Of a stretch of DNA of 64,000 bases, positions 24,401-35,125 are shown one piece after another. The DNA is from Calycina herbarum (taxonomy: Eukaryota > Ascomycota > Leotiomycetes > Helotiales > Pezizellaceae). Location of the stretch: NCBI GenBank assembly GCA_001414485.1, contig LLEY01000036.1, forward strand, positions 186,001 to 250,000. Direction: 5' to 3'. A model generated the notes under the pieces. That model was not told the origin of the DNA and searched no databases. It saw only the letters and a list, made by a program, of their open reading frames with translations. The translations under genes were made by a program, and so were the position numbers. How positions within the stretch are numbered: position 1 is the stretch's first letter; each line of letters starts with the position of its first letter.

Positions 24401-26634
24401 AATTATATTAACTAAAGGTTATTATTTAAGCCTTCTAATTAATATCTAGATTATATTCCCTAATCTATAGTATACTAAGTATCACTTCCTTACTTCCTAT
24501 TTTAATAATATTAAATTATATATCTAAGTAGTGTCCTTTAATAGTAATCTTTATTAGAATAGTTTATTAATTAATAATTCTATCCTAGTATATAACGTCT
24601 ATTCTATTAACTACTCCTAAGTAGTATAGCTTTATACCTTTAATTAGGACGTTTAGCTTCTTCTAAGCTACTAGGGAAAGAAAATTGCCTATTACTCTTA
24701 AATTAATTAAGACTTAGAGTTCCTTTCCTCTTATCTTCGCTATTACTATAAGTTGATTTTCTCTAGAGGTAGCGTTTAATTCTCTAATTATCGGTTAGTA
24801 GAGCTCTCTTTATACTAACTCTGTTTCTTAATCTATATTATATTTATTTATCTCTTAGAAGATTATACTAAATAATTTTCTATTTCTTAATTCTTAAAAT
24901 ATTACTTCAACTTTTCTAATTAAAGCGACTATAGTATATTAGCCTCCTATTTCTAGTATAGCTTCCTTATTATTAAGTAGTGTACCTAAAAAACTAGGTT
25001 TAGAGCGTCTTATAAAGTCGTTAGAACCCTGTTATTACTATAAGCTAGTTTCTTCTTATATATCTACGACTATCTAAATATCTTCTATCTTAGGTATACT
25101 AGATAGCTTATTAGATACTGCTTATTTTAGTCTAGGTTCTTTAAATTTAATAGTTTCCCTTTTAATAATAAGGCTTACTAAAGTTATTCTATCCTATTTA
25201 TTCTAAACTATTTTATAAGTAGTTAAAATAGTAGGGTTAATTCCTTAAGTAGAATATAAGCTCTAGAAATCAGGTTTCTAGTTTTCTATATATACCTATC
25301 TATTCCCTCTTTTAAAGGTTCTAATAAATACTTATATTTCGTCTTATTTAGGCTTATATATTCCTAGATCTACCTCTAATAAGTCGGATATCGATTCCGA
25401 CGACTCTAATAAACTTATTAATAGTAGTAATTTATATTCTATCTAAAGAGGCAATTTATAATCTATTTCTAACTATATATTATAATATTCTTTAAGTAAT
25501 AGATCTCTATTATTATTAGTATCCTATACCTTACTAACTTATAACTTAATTCCTTTATTTAGCTATAAGTATATAGTATCTGCTGTTATATCTATAGCGT
25601 CTGTCTTAACTTACGTATTATAACCTCTAGCCTCGAGTTCTTTATTTATAAGTTTGATTTTTTCTAGTAAAGCTACTTCTTTTTAGATAGTAGCGTTAGC
25701 TTATTTCCCTTTAGAGTCTTTCTTCTTACTATACTTATTTACTCTATAGCTAGGAAGACTATAGTTATAATATAAGTTCTACTTACGTCGACGATTTCGC
25801 TCTTTCTAGGACAGTCCTCTCTTCTAGAAGTTTTCTTTCTTAGATTCCTTCTCTAGAACCTATGATTTCTAAGTAGCATCGATTTCTATAAGGTTTCTAT
25901 AATCTTTTTATCTACTCTTCCTATATTAGTAACTATAACTTTCTTTCTTCTCTAGATTTCTTTTATAAATATAGTTGTTAATCTTAATTACGTTATTTAT
26001 TAATTTATTCAACGTATCTAGAAAATCCTCTTATATAAGTTTATCCTTTATATTATCTTTAAACCTATAATAGAATTGTTTATATAATACTTCGTTGTTC
26101 TATCCTATCTATATAGAGTACTATTAAAATTATAAAGTATATTTAGTAGCTAAACCTTTTTACTTAAGTATATATAAAGCTCTAACTGCCTTCTTTTTTA
26201 TATTAACATCCTTAAAAGCCTAGTTAATTCTATCCCTAAACTCTTAAACATTTCTAAATAAATCCCTTGTCTTCTTAGATATTTAAAGAGAGACTTTTCC
26301 CTTAGCTGTTTTATTTACCTAGTAGTCCTCTAAGTATAGTTCTAACCAGTTATAAGCTACCCCTTTAAGACGAGTAGACAACTATATAACCTAATTAGTT
26401 TCGTTTCTAAACTAAGTATAATAAAAGTTTAAGTAAAGGGAAGCTTTTATTAAGAACTCGGCTAGTTTCTTAGGTAAGCTATTGAACAGCTTTAGAATCG
26501 AGAGCTTTACTTCCTTACGAAGAGTAGTAACTATTATAACTAGTGGGTCTATAGCTGGCTTTGGTAGGGTGGTTCTCGGAGTAGAAGAGGTTACTAACAT
26601 AGTAGCGATCTTACTTCTAGGCTAGTACTTAAAG

Positions 26635-27060
26635 TATAATGAAACTTAAACGAACTAAATAAAGATGACTAAGTCTCGAAGGTTAGTATATAGTAAGAAG
26701 TATAAATGTGCCGGGTTGTTTACTTAGAAGTGAACTCGTTACTTGTATTAAAGATGTTAAATAAGATGATAAGATTAATAACTAAAGTTGAGTACGAAGC
26801 TCCTATCTAATAGCAGACGTGCCAGTCTTATATAGAACCTTCGTTCCTCTAGGCAGCTAACTCGCTCGTCGAGCTGGCGATCCAACGAGCTGGTTCGCCT
26901 AGCGATCCAGCGGTCCGTCACGTGATCAACATAATGAAATCCTTGGATCGCTTAGCTAGCCTAACCGATCCTTATCTACTATAAGGGTATTCCGATAGTG
27001 CTTAACCTGTCAGGACGCCGCCTGGTCTTCACTCATCACGTGTACACGTGATTCGTGACA
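26635..27060 (-). repeat. 5' LTR of gypsy E3, supplies the end of a host ORF
   Basis: 426 bp. Its right half retains CACGTGTACACGTGATTCGTGACA with little mutation. The minus-strand frame of the neighbouring gene enters it and ends at a TGA at 27036-27038. Confidence 0.88.
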
Positions 27061-27704
27061 GGTAGCCAGTGGGGTAGCACTGACTCAGAGAGCATCATCT
27101 GCGCGTCGATGAGCAGGTATTCTCTCTCATCGCCCTCCTCTTCTTGCTGCGGTTGAGGTTGCGGTTGTGGTCGCTGGGGGGGTTGGAGGGGTTGGAGGGG
27201 GAGCTGCTGCTGCTGCTGCTGCTGTTGCTGTTGCTGTTGCGGGGGAGGAGGAACGGCGGCGTTGCCAGCGAGCATTCGTGGCCAGATTGCTTCGTAGAGT
27301 TAGCAAAAGGTTATGAATTTGAGAACGAGATTGGGAATTCATACCAGTGACAGCACGGGAAATATCCTCCGCTGTATGCGGTCCGCTAGTCGCTACCCCC
27401 ATCTCTCTCACATATGTAGCCATTGCGGCTTGTTGGTGTGGTGGGAGGTGGTAAACGTAGTGGACAATATTTCTGACCTTCTTCGTGGTATCGCAACCAC
27501 CCATCCGAAGATATCGCTGATATGTGGCCTACTCGCTGTTAGTCACTGAGATAAAGGGCTACGAGGAGGGACCCGTACAGCAAACCTCACTGGGTCTACA
27601 CCCATCTCGCCCGCTCTTCTTCCTAGCTCCCGGTCGCTCAAGAAGGGCATCTTTTGAAAGAGCGCCTCAATCTGGCGTCTTTGATTGTCGGTGATGGATG
27701 GCAT
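27036..27704 (-). CDS. Two-module small paralogue A1, 3' end fused to LTR
   Basis: Three exons fit: 27704-27579, 27528-27345 and 27289-27036 (187 residues, frame kept through both introns). Module 1 (residues 1-42) has 'IEALFQKMPFLSDRELGRRAGEMGVDPVRF'. Intron 1 follows directly, then module 2 with 'YLRMGGCDT..VRNIVHYVYHLPPHQQAAMATYVREM', matching the genes at 35126 and 39701. The last exon is low complexity: polyQ from a CTG-repeat tract, then P/Q-rich, then a short acidic end. The last seven codons and stop come from the gypsy LTR that inserted at the target site GGTAG. The native C-terminus is therefore lost. Both introns are about 50-55 bp, and the second has a GCTAAC branch site. The function is unknown, and a three-helix DNA-binding-like fold for module 1 is only inference. 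Confidence 0.7.
27205..27241 (-). repeat. CAG-type trinucleotide repeat coding polyQ in A1
   Basis: The plus strand reads (CTG)n/(TTG)n, giving about 12 glutamines in exon 3 of A1. Confidence 0.8.
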
Positions 27705-29098
27705 TCTGCAGTCGTGAAAGATAGAGATCAATTTAGTATTTTATGGTGCTTTCCGGCAGAAAAAAGTAGAAACTTTGATTTCTCACGATGCAATATCCAC
27801 GAAGTCAGAACGCTCTCGTGAGGCTATTACTTTACAAGCTGTCCTATTGGATCAATTCTAAGCCCCCACAAACAATTATCCGGCAATATTTAAGCGACCT
27901 GCCTCAACCTGCGCTTTTCTAGCATACGGGCCTTTATTTGGGGACTTTTAGCATTCATCAGTAACTTGCTATCACAATGAGTACAAACTTACAGGTTTTC
28001 TGTTGGGCAGGATCTCAATTTTTTGTTGAAATTACAGTCAGTTGCCCCTATAAACAGGAAATGGAAAAGGCCAACCACCAAAACCCAAAGCAAGAAGGGG
28101 ACCGAGAAAAGAAGAAACGGAAACAGAGAGTATTTTAATCTCTTTTCTGGAAAAAGAGAGCATCAATGTAATGTCAAAGCCCACATCAGCAACCAATAAT
28201 TGATGTTGGGCTTCCAGTATGATTCCCACGTAAGAATAGACGAAGGGGGTAGCCGTGCTCAAGGACTTGAGCCACTTACAAGGATATAATTAAACGGACC
28301 TTTCACGGAGCCATTGAGTCAAAATTCTAATTCATTACAGCCAGAATATTTACAAGGGCTGAAGATCTTGCGTCTTCAGAATCAGGACATAGACCAAATG
28401 GCAAGTGCCGGAAGGCTTCAGAGGTGTCACAGGTATCACAAATAAGGAACGTTATTTTCAAGATCTCAATTCTCTACCACGTAAAACGATCAGCCAAGAC
28501 TAACTTTTCGGTCCTTTGAAAATCCATCCATCCTGGAAAGTAAAATAATCACTGGACCGTAAAGCCAAAGCGAAAATGTAAACACCCATATGTCAAAACG
28601 CAAACCCAGTCATCCATATCCATCGCAAGCCCTCCATCAAAACCAAGGGTTGAAGTAAATTTCACACCCATAAAATCCACTGGGAAGTCGAAGAAAAGGA
28701 AAAGTTGAACATAGGAGAAAAGACCATTGAGAAAATGTGAAAAAGGCTGATGAGGTCGTATTCGACGTTGGTTTTTCTCCAATTGTTCCGAAACAAGAGT
28801 CCCAATTGCACCGAATGTGGAGGAGGAACCTGTGATACATTGATTAGCAAAATGCTGAAGAAACGATAGGGATCTTGAGACTTGCCATTGCCGTTATTGC
28901 CTTGGGCGGCCTCCAACCGACGCCATGGGACATTGAATTGTCCAGCAGAGGAAGGGCTAGCAAGTTGACGTTGAACAATGACCACTGCGAAAAAGGCTGA
29001 TGAGATTCTGTATTCGAAGAGGAGTAAAGGTTATTTCCAGTTAAGCCTAAGCGATTATTAGTTGTGGTCACAGCCTTGCCTGCATGGATAGCAAATAC
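27705..29098. other. Intergenic between A1 and B1
   Basis: No convincing gene. A partial direct duplication pairs 28685-28765 with 28965-29025 (shared AAAAAGGCTGATGAG and GTATTCGA). Part of 28850-28985 could be a further 3' exon of B1 on the minus strand (a protein-like frame follows a ...TTTTTCGCAG acceptor near 28985), but I could not settle its phase. Confidence 0.4.
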
Positions 29099-29669
29099 CT
29101 GATCATAGTATTCGAGACAACTCATAACTGCACCCGAGATGGCTTCCGCTTGTTCCTCGCCAGCTTCCTCTTCCAAAACAGACTCCACGAAAGTTTGTAT
29201 AGCCCCAGTAGAGCCAGCAGCAACCCATTAATCGTAGATCTTTCCGGACACCTCCAAAGACTTGTTTCTTGGCCAGGATCGGTTCAAGACGGCGAAAATG
29301 ATGTATCTCTTGTCCGAGGGAGTGGGCGAGTCTAACCAACGAGAGTACCGGGCCCCTGCAACCGCTTCGACATCAAAATATCTCGTGTTCGCCTCGTACC
29401 AGTGCTCCTAATTGATATTAGAATATTTGAAACGGTTGGATAATGGGATATCTTACCATGAGTCCCCGCAGCTTCTTCTTATCGGCACCAGAATAATCCT
29501 CGCCAAAATGGGCTTCGAGGGCTTCGATCCTGTCCTCTTTGCTCATTGAGGGATCTTGAACATAGAGCTGGTTAACTGCATCGCGGCGAGAGTCGATTAA
29601 CTTTGCGCTATCCTTCTTCGCGGCTTTGGGAGTTTTCTTGGTCGATTTGGTCTTTCGGATTGCAGGCAT
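29099..29669 (-). pseudogene. Two-module small paralogue B1, in-frame TAA
   Basis: Exon 1 is 29669-29457 (71 codons), the intron is 49 bp (GTAAGA...TTAG), and exon 2 runs from 29407 to about 29099. The Lys-rich start is followed by module 1 'LYVQDPSMSKEDRIEALEAHFGEDYSGADKKKLR'. Module 2 starts 'HWYEANTR' and aligns with B2 at 41590 ('YWYELNTR'). The two proteins would be the same length, 174 codons. TAA at 29230-29228 interrupts codon 131, where an IYD-x-W motif matches FNKW of B2, and the frame stays open and homologous after it. CAA to TAA in CpA context fits RIP. It is transcribed away from a promoter/leader cassette at 29700-30040. Confidence 0.65.
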
Positions 29670-29699
29670 TTTGCGGTTGGCAGTTTGAAACGAGAGCTT

Positions 29700-30040
29700 T
29701 GGAAATCGTCACAGAAAAGGGCAGGAGGGGAACGGATTTTGGATGTGCAGTATCCGTTGAGATTTGGAGAAGATTGAAATCTTGGAGGGGGCCACCCGAA
29801 TCTCTTTTAGGGCGGCCCCCTTCAAGCTGGGACCACCTTGATGGCAGAACACCCCCAACCCGTTTTTGATTTGGGTTGGAGGTGTTATTTGGAAAGAAGA
29901 AGAGGTTTCGAACAGGAGGAGACAGCTTGTTATATACCCTTCGATCAGAGTTAACTGCTTGGCAAATACCCACTTAAGTCTGTGAATCACTTGTATCTCC
30001 GCTTTCCTGAACCTGTTTTGGGGCCTTCTCAATGTTATTC
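29700..30040 (-). promoter_or_regulatory. Shared promoter and two-hairpin leader cassette P1 (gene B1)
   Basis: On the minus strand the order is: the conserved upstream block CCCCAAAACAGGTTCAG (about 30020), GATTCACAG, a TTTGCCAAGCAG block, TATATAA (29930-29936), then two inverted repeats in the leader. HP1 is 29848-29886 (arms AACACCTCCAACCC and GGGTTGGGGGTGTT) and HP2 is 29786-29821 (arms AGGGGGCCGCCC and GGGTGGCCCCCT). B1 ATG is at 29669. The same order of parts occurs upstream of the genes at 39701 and 41590. Confidence 0.65.
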
Positions 30041-30049
30041 AGAGAATTA

Positions 30050-30451
30050 TCTCACAAAATGGGAGCCGATATCGGCTTCACCACCTATATTCTACGTCAT
30101 GGGGGCTTTTTATTCGTTGACAACGTCTTTCAGTCTAAATTTTGAGCTCACTGCAACTCAAAAACGGGAATAGAAGCAATTGTTTCTTCCTTTGCCAGTT
30201 TCGTGAAGCACCTTACCTAATGGGATAGTAAGTAATATTTCATTGCTGCTTTAGTCGGCAAACCTCATTTCCAAGACCCAACGGCCCTCTCCAAATCTAC
30301 GAATCGGAAGCCAAGCTGTTATCGTCCACGCCATGGGTAGTCTTGCTGCTGCTTTAGTCGGCAATTGTCATTCCCACACTCCAGGGCCCAGGGCTTCATG
30401 CCCTACATAGCCACAGTCGCTCTCTAAATTTGCTACTGGCGAAGCAAGCTG
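30050..30451. repeat. Intergenic with partial tandem duplication
   Basis: Two diverged copies (about 30240-30330 and 30345-30450) share TGCTGCTTTAGTCGGCAA, then TCATT, then CAAGCTGTTATC. No gene is seen. Confidence 0.5.
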
Positions 30452-30968
30452 TTATCTGCCAATTTGGTAGCTTCGGCGAATGACTTGCTCATTTGGGTAC
30501 GACCAGCCTGTTTCAGCAGTTTTTGGCGTCGAGTCACGCCATTTTTCATTTCCCATAGTGCCTCGACTCATGAGCTTCTCGCGATGGATTGCCAGCACCT
30601 TCACCAGCAAGGGGTTGTAAAACTCGCTTTGGTAGTGTTGATTCACGACGCTTCTCAAAGCTCGGTGGTTTTCGTCACCGTACCAAAAGCCCATTCTCTT
30701 CTCTTTTGGCGGCTTTGCGGAGCAGCACCTATTGAATTAAGCAGTAGCAACTATAGCAGGCAATCTTTGGTGTTGAGCACGACACCTCCCATTTCCCACC
30801 CCGCCTCGTCCTTCCCCGCCACCCATGACCCCCACGAACCTCCCAATGAACCACAAGATACCCCAAATCCTCGTGGCAGCCTTTCTTTCCCAGAATCTCT
30901 TTGATCCTTTCATCATTTAATACTGTGAAAGGATGTTCAGCGACTGAAAGGTGTTTGGACGTCAACAT
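30452..30968 (-). pseudogene. Possible further paralogue of the cluster (remnant)
   Basis: The minus-strand frame from an ATG at 30968 contains 'HPFTVLNDERIKEILGKKGCHEDLG', close in pattern to module 1 of the cluster genes. A GTATCT donor and an AATAG acceptor would join it to the frame at 30452-30694, which reads 'FWYGDENHRALRSVV..' and ends at TAA. The putative intron would be about 135 bp. It lacks the usual module 2 LP-x-A-x-Y pattern. It is either a diverged family member or a decayed one, and the exon model is uncertain. Confidence 0.35.
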
Positions 30969-31890
30969 CACTTCTTGAGCCAATGAGAGCTCAAGACAAC
31001 TGAACCAATGACAGAATTTAGCAACCAAACTCCTGATGCACAAGATGATGACTGTGGAACCCAAAATCTCAATGAAGGCTAAAATGAAGCCATCCCCAGT
31101 ATTTTAGAGGTTGCAGCCACGATGGGATCCTCGATGGAAGTGGGCAGTCTTGCCTCGTGCTCCATGCAGCCACTATTCCGACGATATTCAGCCTTGACGT
31201 CAAGGATGGACCTCGCTGCGGTGGCAATTTGGGTGCTTACATACAAAAGTAATCTCAGAGACCCCACTGTTCATTTCAGTATATTCTTGGTGCCATCTTC
31301 TATTTCTTTGTGCCTCCCAACTTCTCACTGTGAAAGGCAGTTGTTGATATGACAACCGGCACCACTTCGGATGCACATGAGTCTCGCTTCGAAGCGACCT
31401 CCTAATGAATGACCCCTTCAAGCCTGTTACCTCAAAAACAAGCACGAAAATGAGGCCATACCTAACCCGTGGTCTGGGTGCAGCCTCGCTCGGGATCTCG
31501 GTGGGTAGCTCTCTGGAGCGGAGTACATATTCCAGCTTTCAGCCTTGCTGCTGGGAGATTTGGGAAGCAGTTGGCTTTCATTTTTTCCCCACGGTGTTCT
31601 TGAGCTCCTAGTTGATAATTCCAAGAATTCTATCAACTTCCAGCAGCCTTGAATATCTTCTTTGTGCCTTCCAGTCTCTCCCAAAACGTGATTCACAGTG
31701 AAAGTCGTCGTTATGACAACCGGCTGAACGTCGGACTCTACGGCCCCTAAAGCTGTCTCGCTTCGAAGCGAGACAAAAAGTAACCAGAACCATCACCATA
31801 CATACTATTTTCGTGGTTATAGCTTGACAAAACCTTGTTTGGGTTTTAGAACAAGGAATTGTGAGGTCGTGGTGTGTCGGGGTAGCCTCG
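30969..31890. repeat. Intergenic with diverged segmental duplication and palindromes
   Basis: The segments 31265-31412 and 31610-31780 are diverged copies sharing TTTGTGCCT, TGTGAAAG and GATATGACAACCGGC/GTTATGACAACCGGC blocks. Each ends in TCTCGCTTCGAAGCGA. The second contains the perfect 20-bp palindrome GTCTCGCTTCGAAGCGAGAC (31755-31774). Short ORFs here are not supported by family resemblance. Confidence 0.5.
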
Positions 31891-31894
31891 GTGG

Positions 31895-31990
31895 CTGGGA
31901 ATCGGCTCGGATAAATAATACAGCGAATTCGTGATATCAACCACCAGTTACTCGCAAAATTTGAACTTTTCTTCTTTGCCCATACATAGA
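31895..31990 (+). promoter_or_regulatory. Promoter block shared by genes C1 and C2
   Basis: This contains GGCTCGGATAAATAATACAGC followed by GAATTCGTGA and an AACTTTTCTTCTTTGCC pyrimidine run. The region upstream of C2 (33445-33530) has GGCTCGGCTAAAAATAAAGC, GAATCCGTGA and AACTTCTCTTTTTTTGCC in the same order. It lies about 90-170 bp upstream of each ATG. It is different from the hairpin cassette P1/P2/P4. Confidence 0.5.
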
Positions 31991-32067
31991 TTTCTCACGT
32001 GCACTGCACACCAACTTTTGAAGCTATTCTGACTTTCAACTCACCATACAATTGCAAAATCTTGACG

Positions 32068-32956
32068 ATGCCTGCCAACACCAAGCTCAAGAAGGCCCAA
32101 ATCATCGCCATTCGGCGTATGTACAACCAGGATCCGTTCCGTACGGAGGAGAAGAAGGAGGAGGCACGTGTGAAGGTAAAGGAGGAGACCGGTGAGGATA
32201 CCACCATGGTTGCCTTTCGGGTAAGTTTACTCTTTTTATTCTACTGTTTGAGTTGGTTTGGAAAAGCGTATCACTTGTCCGTCCTTGTACATTCTTTGGC
32301 AACGAGAAACACCATCAGCTGGGAAGCTATTCCAGTAAATGCGTTCTCTTTATTTTGCTGTTCGAATCATTTTGAATAAGCAGATCTCTTCTACATTCTT
32401 GTCCGTTCTCTCAATTCGGGAGCAAGCATGAGCTTGAGTGATATTCCACTAACTTCATTCAATCGATGATCTTGCTCGAGTGCCATTCAAGAGACCAAAT
32501 TCCTTCTCAGTTCTGGTGATTGCATTATCTCTACCCTATAGAGTAATGAAATCCCTTCTCCGAACTTTTCTATTCTTCTAACTTGAGGAAAACCATTGGT
32601 GTGGAAGCTATTCCAGTAAGATCTTTGATTGAATGATCTTGCTCGAATCTTTTGGGATAAGCCAAATCCCTCGTCCATTCTTGTCCGTTCTTTTGATTTG
32701 GGAAAAACATCCGCTTGAGAGCTATTCCAGTAACATCGTTCTTTCGATTCTATCATTCCAACCCTTTTGAATAACGCTAATCCTTTGAATGTAGAATCGC
32801 TGGACCGAGTGCAACACTCGAGAACCTGCTTGCAGCCTCGCCCGCGAGGAATTCCGCCGCGTCATGGCCCTCCCAGAGAACAAGCAAGATGCAGCTAAGG
32901 CTGCTTATCGGGAGGCCGCCGAGGCTGCCGCCATTCTCCTCCTCCTCAGCGCCTAG
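32068..32956 (+). CDS. Two-module small paralogue C1 with repeat-filled intron
   Basis: Exon 1 is 32068-32220 (51 codons) and exon 2 is 32795-32956, 104 residues in all. Module 1 has 'IRRMYNQDPFRTEEKKEEARVKVKEETGEDTTMVAF'. The intron falls at its end, and module 2 reads 'RWTECNTRE..LAREEFRRVMALPENKQDAAKAAYREAAE', matching 'YHNTKG..AARDERKRINALPEPQKSQAIAVYK' of C2. It is small, soluble, basic in the first half and Ala-rich in the second. It has no signal peptide or membrane segment. The 574-bp intron is about ten times longer than those of its relatives and is made of tandem intron-like units. The function is unknown. Confidence 0.65.
32221..32794 (+). repeat. Intron of C1 built of tandem intron-like units
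   Basis: Unit boundaries fall after CTATTCCAG or ATATTCCAC: 32221-32335 (115 bp), 32336-32449 (114), 32450-32616 (167), 32617-32730 (114), 32731-32794 (64, ends TGTAG). Four of the five begin GTAAG/GTAAA/GTAAC and the third begins TAAC. Internal shared blocks are TTGTCCGTTCT, GAATAAGC and GCTTGAG. Each full unit therefore resembles a GT...AG intron. Confidence 0.65.
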
Positions 32957-33598
32957 GCCAATGACTCTTCCTCTGGCAAACCAACAAGAGTCATTTGATA
33001 TTCCGGGAGTTGGAGTTGGAGTTGGGCTTGGAATTGGGGGATGATATCGTGTTTTCTGTGCGTGGAGTTCTGGTGCGTTGGGGCTGCAGTAATGCGGCCG
33101 GAATAGGCTTGGAAGTCTTTGAAGAATCGAAGAAAAGACCCATTGGGCAACTGGGACCGCGGTAAACTGCAATAATCATGTTACTAAGTGACCCAAAAGT
33201 GCTGAAACTTTCGATATACAGACCCAAAAGCGGCAAGACTGTAATCCCACGTAGGTCGCCTGAAATGAGAACGGACGAAACGTAAAATGAAGTGCATATC
33301 GGCATAGCAACTCAGAAAGCCCTTTAGGGCTTAAGATACAGGGGCTTTAGTGGTACCGGCACAAACTAGGTAGGTTAGACAGGGACCTAGTCCCAAACGT
33401 AGGGAAAGGCGGTGCCCTGGCCTCAATACTTGCCAATGGAAGTGTGGGCTCGGCTAAAAATAAAGCGAATCCGTGACAAAGATAACCTTCAACCACTGAT
33501 TCTGAACTTCTCTTTTTTTGCCTTCTCCCCCACCCCTCAACCTCTCTACAAACCTCGCGGCATCTACAAAAACTCCTTCTCTAGCAACAAAAATCGCA
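32957..33598. other. Intergenic C1-C2 with repeat shared with 34.8 kb
   Basis: The stretch 33168-33215 (CTGCAATAATCATGTTACTAAGTGA..AAGTGCTGAAA) is a diverged copy of 34838-34885, so both genes and their downstream DNA were duplicated together. The promoter block of C2 lies at 33445-33530. Confidence 0.5.
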
Positions 33599-34549
33599 AT
33601 GGCAGACACTACTGCTACCCCCAGGCCGACTTCAGCGGTTTTTTCGTTGTACAAGCAGAACCCTTTCATGACAGAAGTCGAGAAGAAGAACTGGGCGGAG
33701 AGACTAGGAATGAGCCTGGATGACTTCCAAGTAAGTTCTGTTTTCAAATACTTCGAATTCCTGTGAGATTCTAACTCTTGCAACGCAGAAGACATGGAAC
33801 TACCACAACACAAAGGGTCTTCATGGAAAAGCTGCCAGAGACGAACGTAAACGAATCAATGCCCTCCCCGAGCCTCAAAAGTCACAAGCTATTGCTGTGT
33901 ACAAGCAAAGCACCGGATACACGGGAGTTGATGGTATGGGTGGAATGGGTGGCATGCAAGGTGGTTCTTCTGCTTCGGCTCCGGCTATTGGAGCTGGAAA
34001 TACACTTGTTGCTGGTGTCTCTGTTGTTGGTTCCGCGTCTTCTGCTGGGCCATCTCAACGCACTCTCCGTGGTGCCTCTGCTGCTGGAGGTATTGGTTCT
34101 TCAGCTGGATCGGGCCTGCCTTCTTCTGTTCGCTCTCGTGTTTCTCGCAGTGCTGTTTCTACTTCTGCACAAATGGGATCCTCATCCGCTTCCGGTTCTG
34201 CCCCTTCTGCCCTTCCATCGGGTCGTTCTCGTCGCCCAGGAGGAATGGCGGGTCCGCAAGCTTCTCCATCGCCTGACGATGAGATGGATGATAACCCCTC
34301 TGCCATGCGCATGGCTCCGCGAGGAGCTGGCCCACAACGTCCTCGGGACTCTGGTTCTCCTCTCTCGATTGGCTCTGGTATGTTTCATTCATTCTGTTCA
34401 ACTAGTTCAAAACTTACGTTTATGGTGTAACAGAAAGTTGGACCGGCGGCGGTGTTATGCACCTCTACATGAACCGACATGCGGAGTACAAGGCTTATAT
34501 TATGGAGGAGAATAGGCGTGACGCGGAGGCCAGGCGGTCCAGACAATGA
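33599..34549 (+). CDS. Two-module small paralogue C2 with Ser/Gly/Ala-rich linker
   Basis: The exons are 33599-33730, 33789-34377 and 34434-34549, with frame and splice sites consistent, about 278 residues. Exon 1 is exactly 132 bp, as in A2 and A3. Module 1 reads 'SLYKQNPFMTEVEKKNWAERLGMSLDDF' and module 2 (residues about 45-87) 'WNYHNTKG..ERKRINALPEPQKSQAIAVYK'. Then come about 150 residues of Gly/Ser/Ala-rich low complexity with RSRVSRS and GRSRRPGG patches, an acidic 'SPDDEMDD' spot, and a C-terminal exon 'WTGGGVMHLYMNRHAEYKAYIMEENRRDAEARRS' that looks helical. It has no membrane segment. The low-complexity linker and the arginine patches suggest a nucleic-acid or nuclear role, which is inference only. 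Confidence 0.75.
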
Positions 34550-35125
34550 AAGGAGTAAAGACAAATGTCTCTTGGCCACAACCACGGATACCCCTCTTGG
34601 TCTCGTCGTACATACTCGGTTGGCAATCATCTAGGAGACCCGGCAGTAGCAGTTGAAGGTTGTTTTAGGCTTCGCCATTACCGTTGTCATTTTCTTTTTA
34701 CACTCAGGACCCTAGAATTCTATCTGTTTTCATTTCCCTTGTCCTTGGGTGGCTTTGGCCTTTTAATATCTGGTGAGGAAGGAGATTGGACCCAGATTAC
34801 AGCCAAAATACATCATTGAAAACCTAAAACCACTAGATCTGCAATAATTATGTTACTAAGTGAGGGACAAGTGCTGAAAAACACCCTTAATACAAGCCCA
34901 AATGCAAGAAAATGAAGGTGTTACAGTATTTCACTTAGATATTCTCGGAGAATCGGCACCCAATCGGACAAGCAGATTGTAGTGTAATAGCCTTGTCTCA
35001 GCCTTTTCGTTTGCTGGATTTCCAGCTTTTGCAGCGTAGCGTTTGTCTCTCCCTTTCTTCTGCTTGCTTGTAGCACACATATTTCGAATCAGACAATCTT
35101 ACAGTGTAACAAATAAGCAATCAAC
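34550..35125. other. Intergenic C2-A2
   Basis: This contains the 34838-34885 repeat noted under 33168. No gene is seen. No hairpin cassette precedes A2. Confidence 0.5.

Larger units (their letters stand above)
20397..27060 (-). mobile_element. Ty3/gypsy LTR retrotransposon E3, full length, RIP-degraded
   Basis: 6664 bp, LTRs at 20397-20797 and 26635-27060. The flanks AGTAG (20392-20396) and GGTAG (27061-27065) are a 5-bp duplication with one G/A transition. On the minus strand, the gag zinc knuckle (about 25750-25800) is seen as C-x-x-C-x4-H-x4-C with every Cys/His/Gly codon shifted by G-to-A or C-to-T. The reverse transcriptase YLDD reads YLDN near 23690-23720. The gag start is near 26600. 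The right LTR is the least mutated and lies inside the end of the gene at 27036-27704. Confidence 0.92.

Noticed and set aside
28038..28985. Several overlapping minus-strand frames
   Set aside because: No family resemblance and mutual overlap. Only a possible last exon of B1 is kept as a remark.
33778..34515. 245-codon Leu-rich frame overlapping gene C2
   Set aside because: It is the shifted-frame shadow of the Ser/Gly/Ala-rich exon of C2. The C2 frame has correct splice phases and homology.
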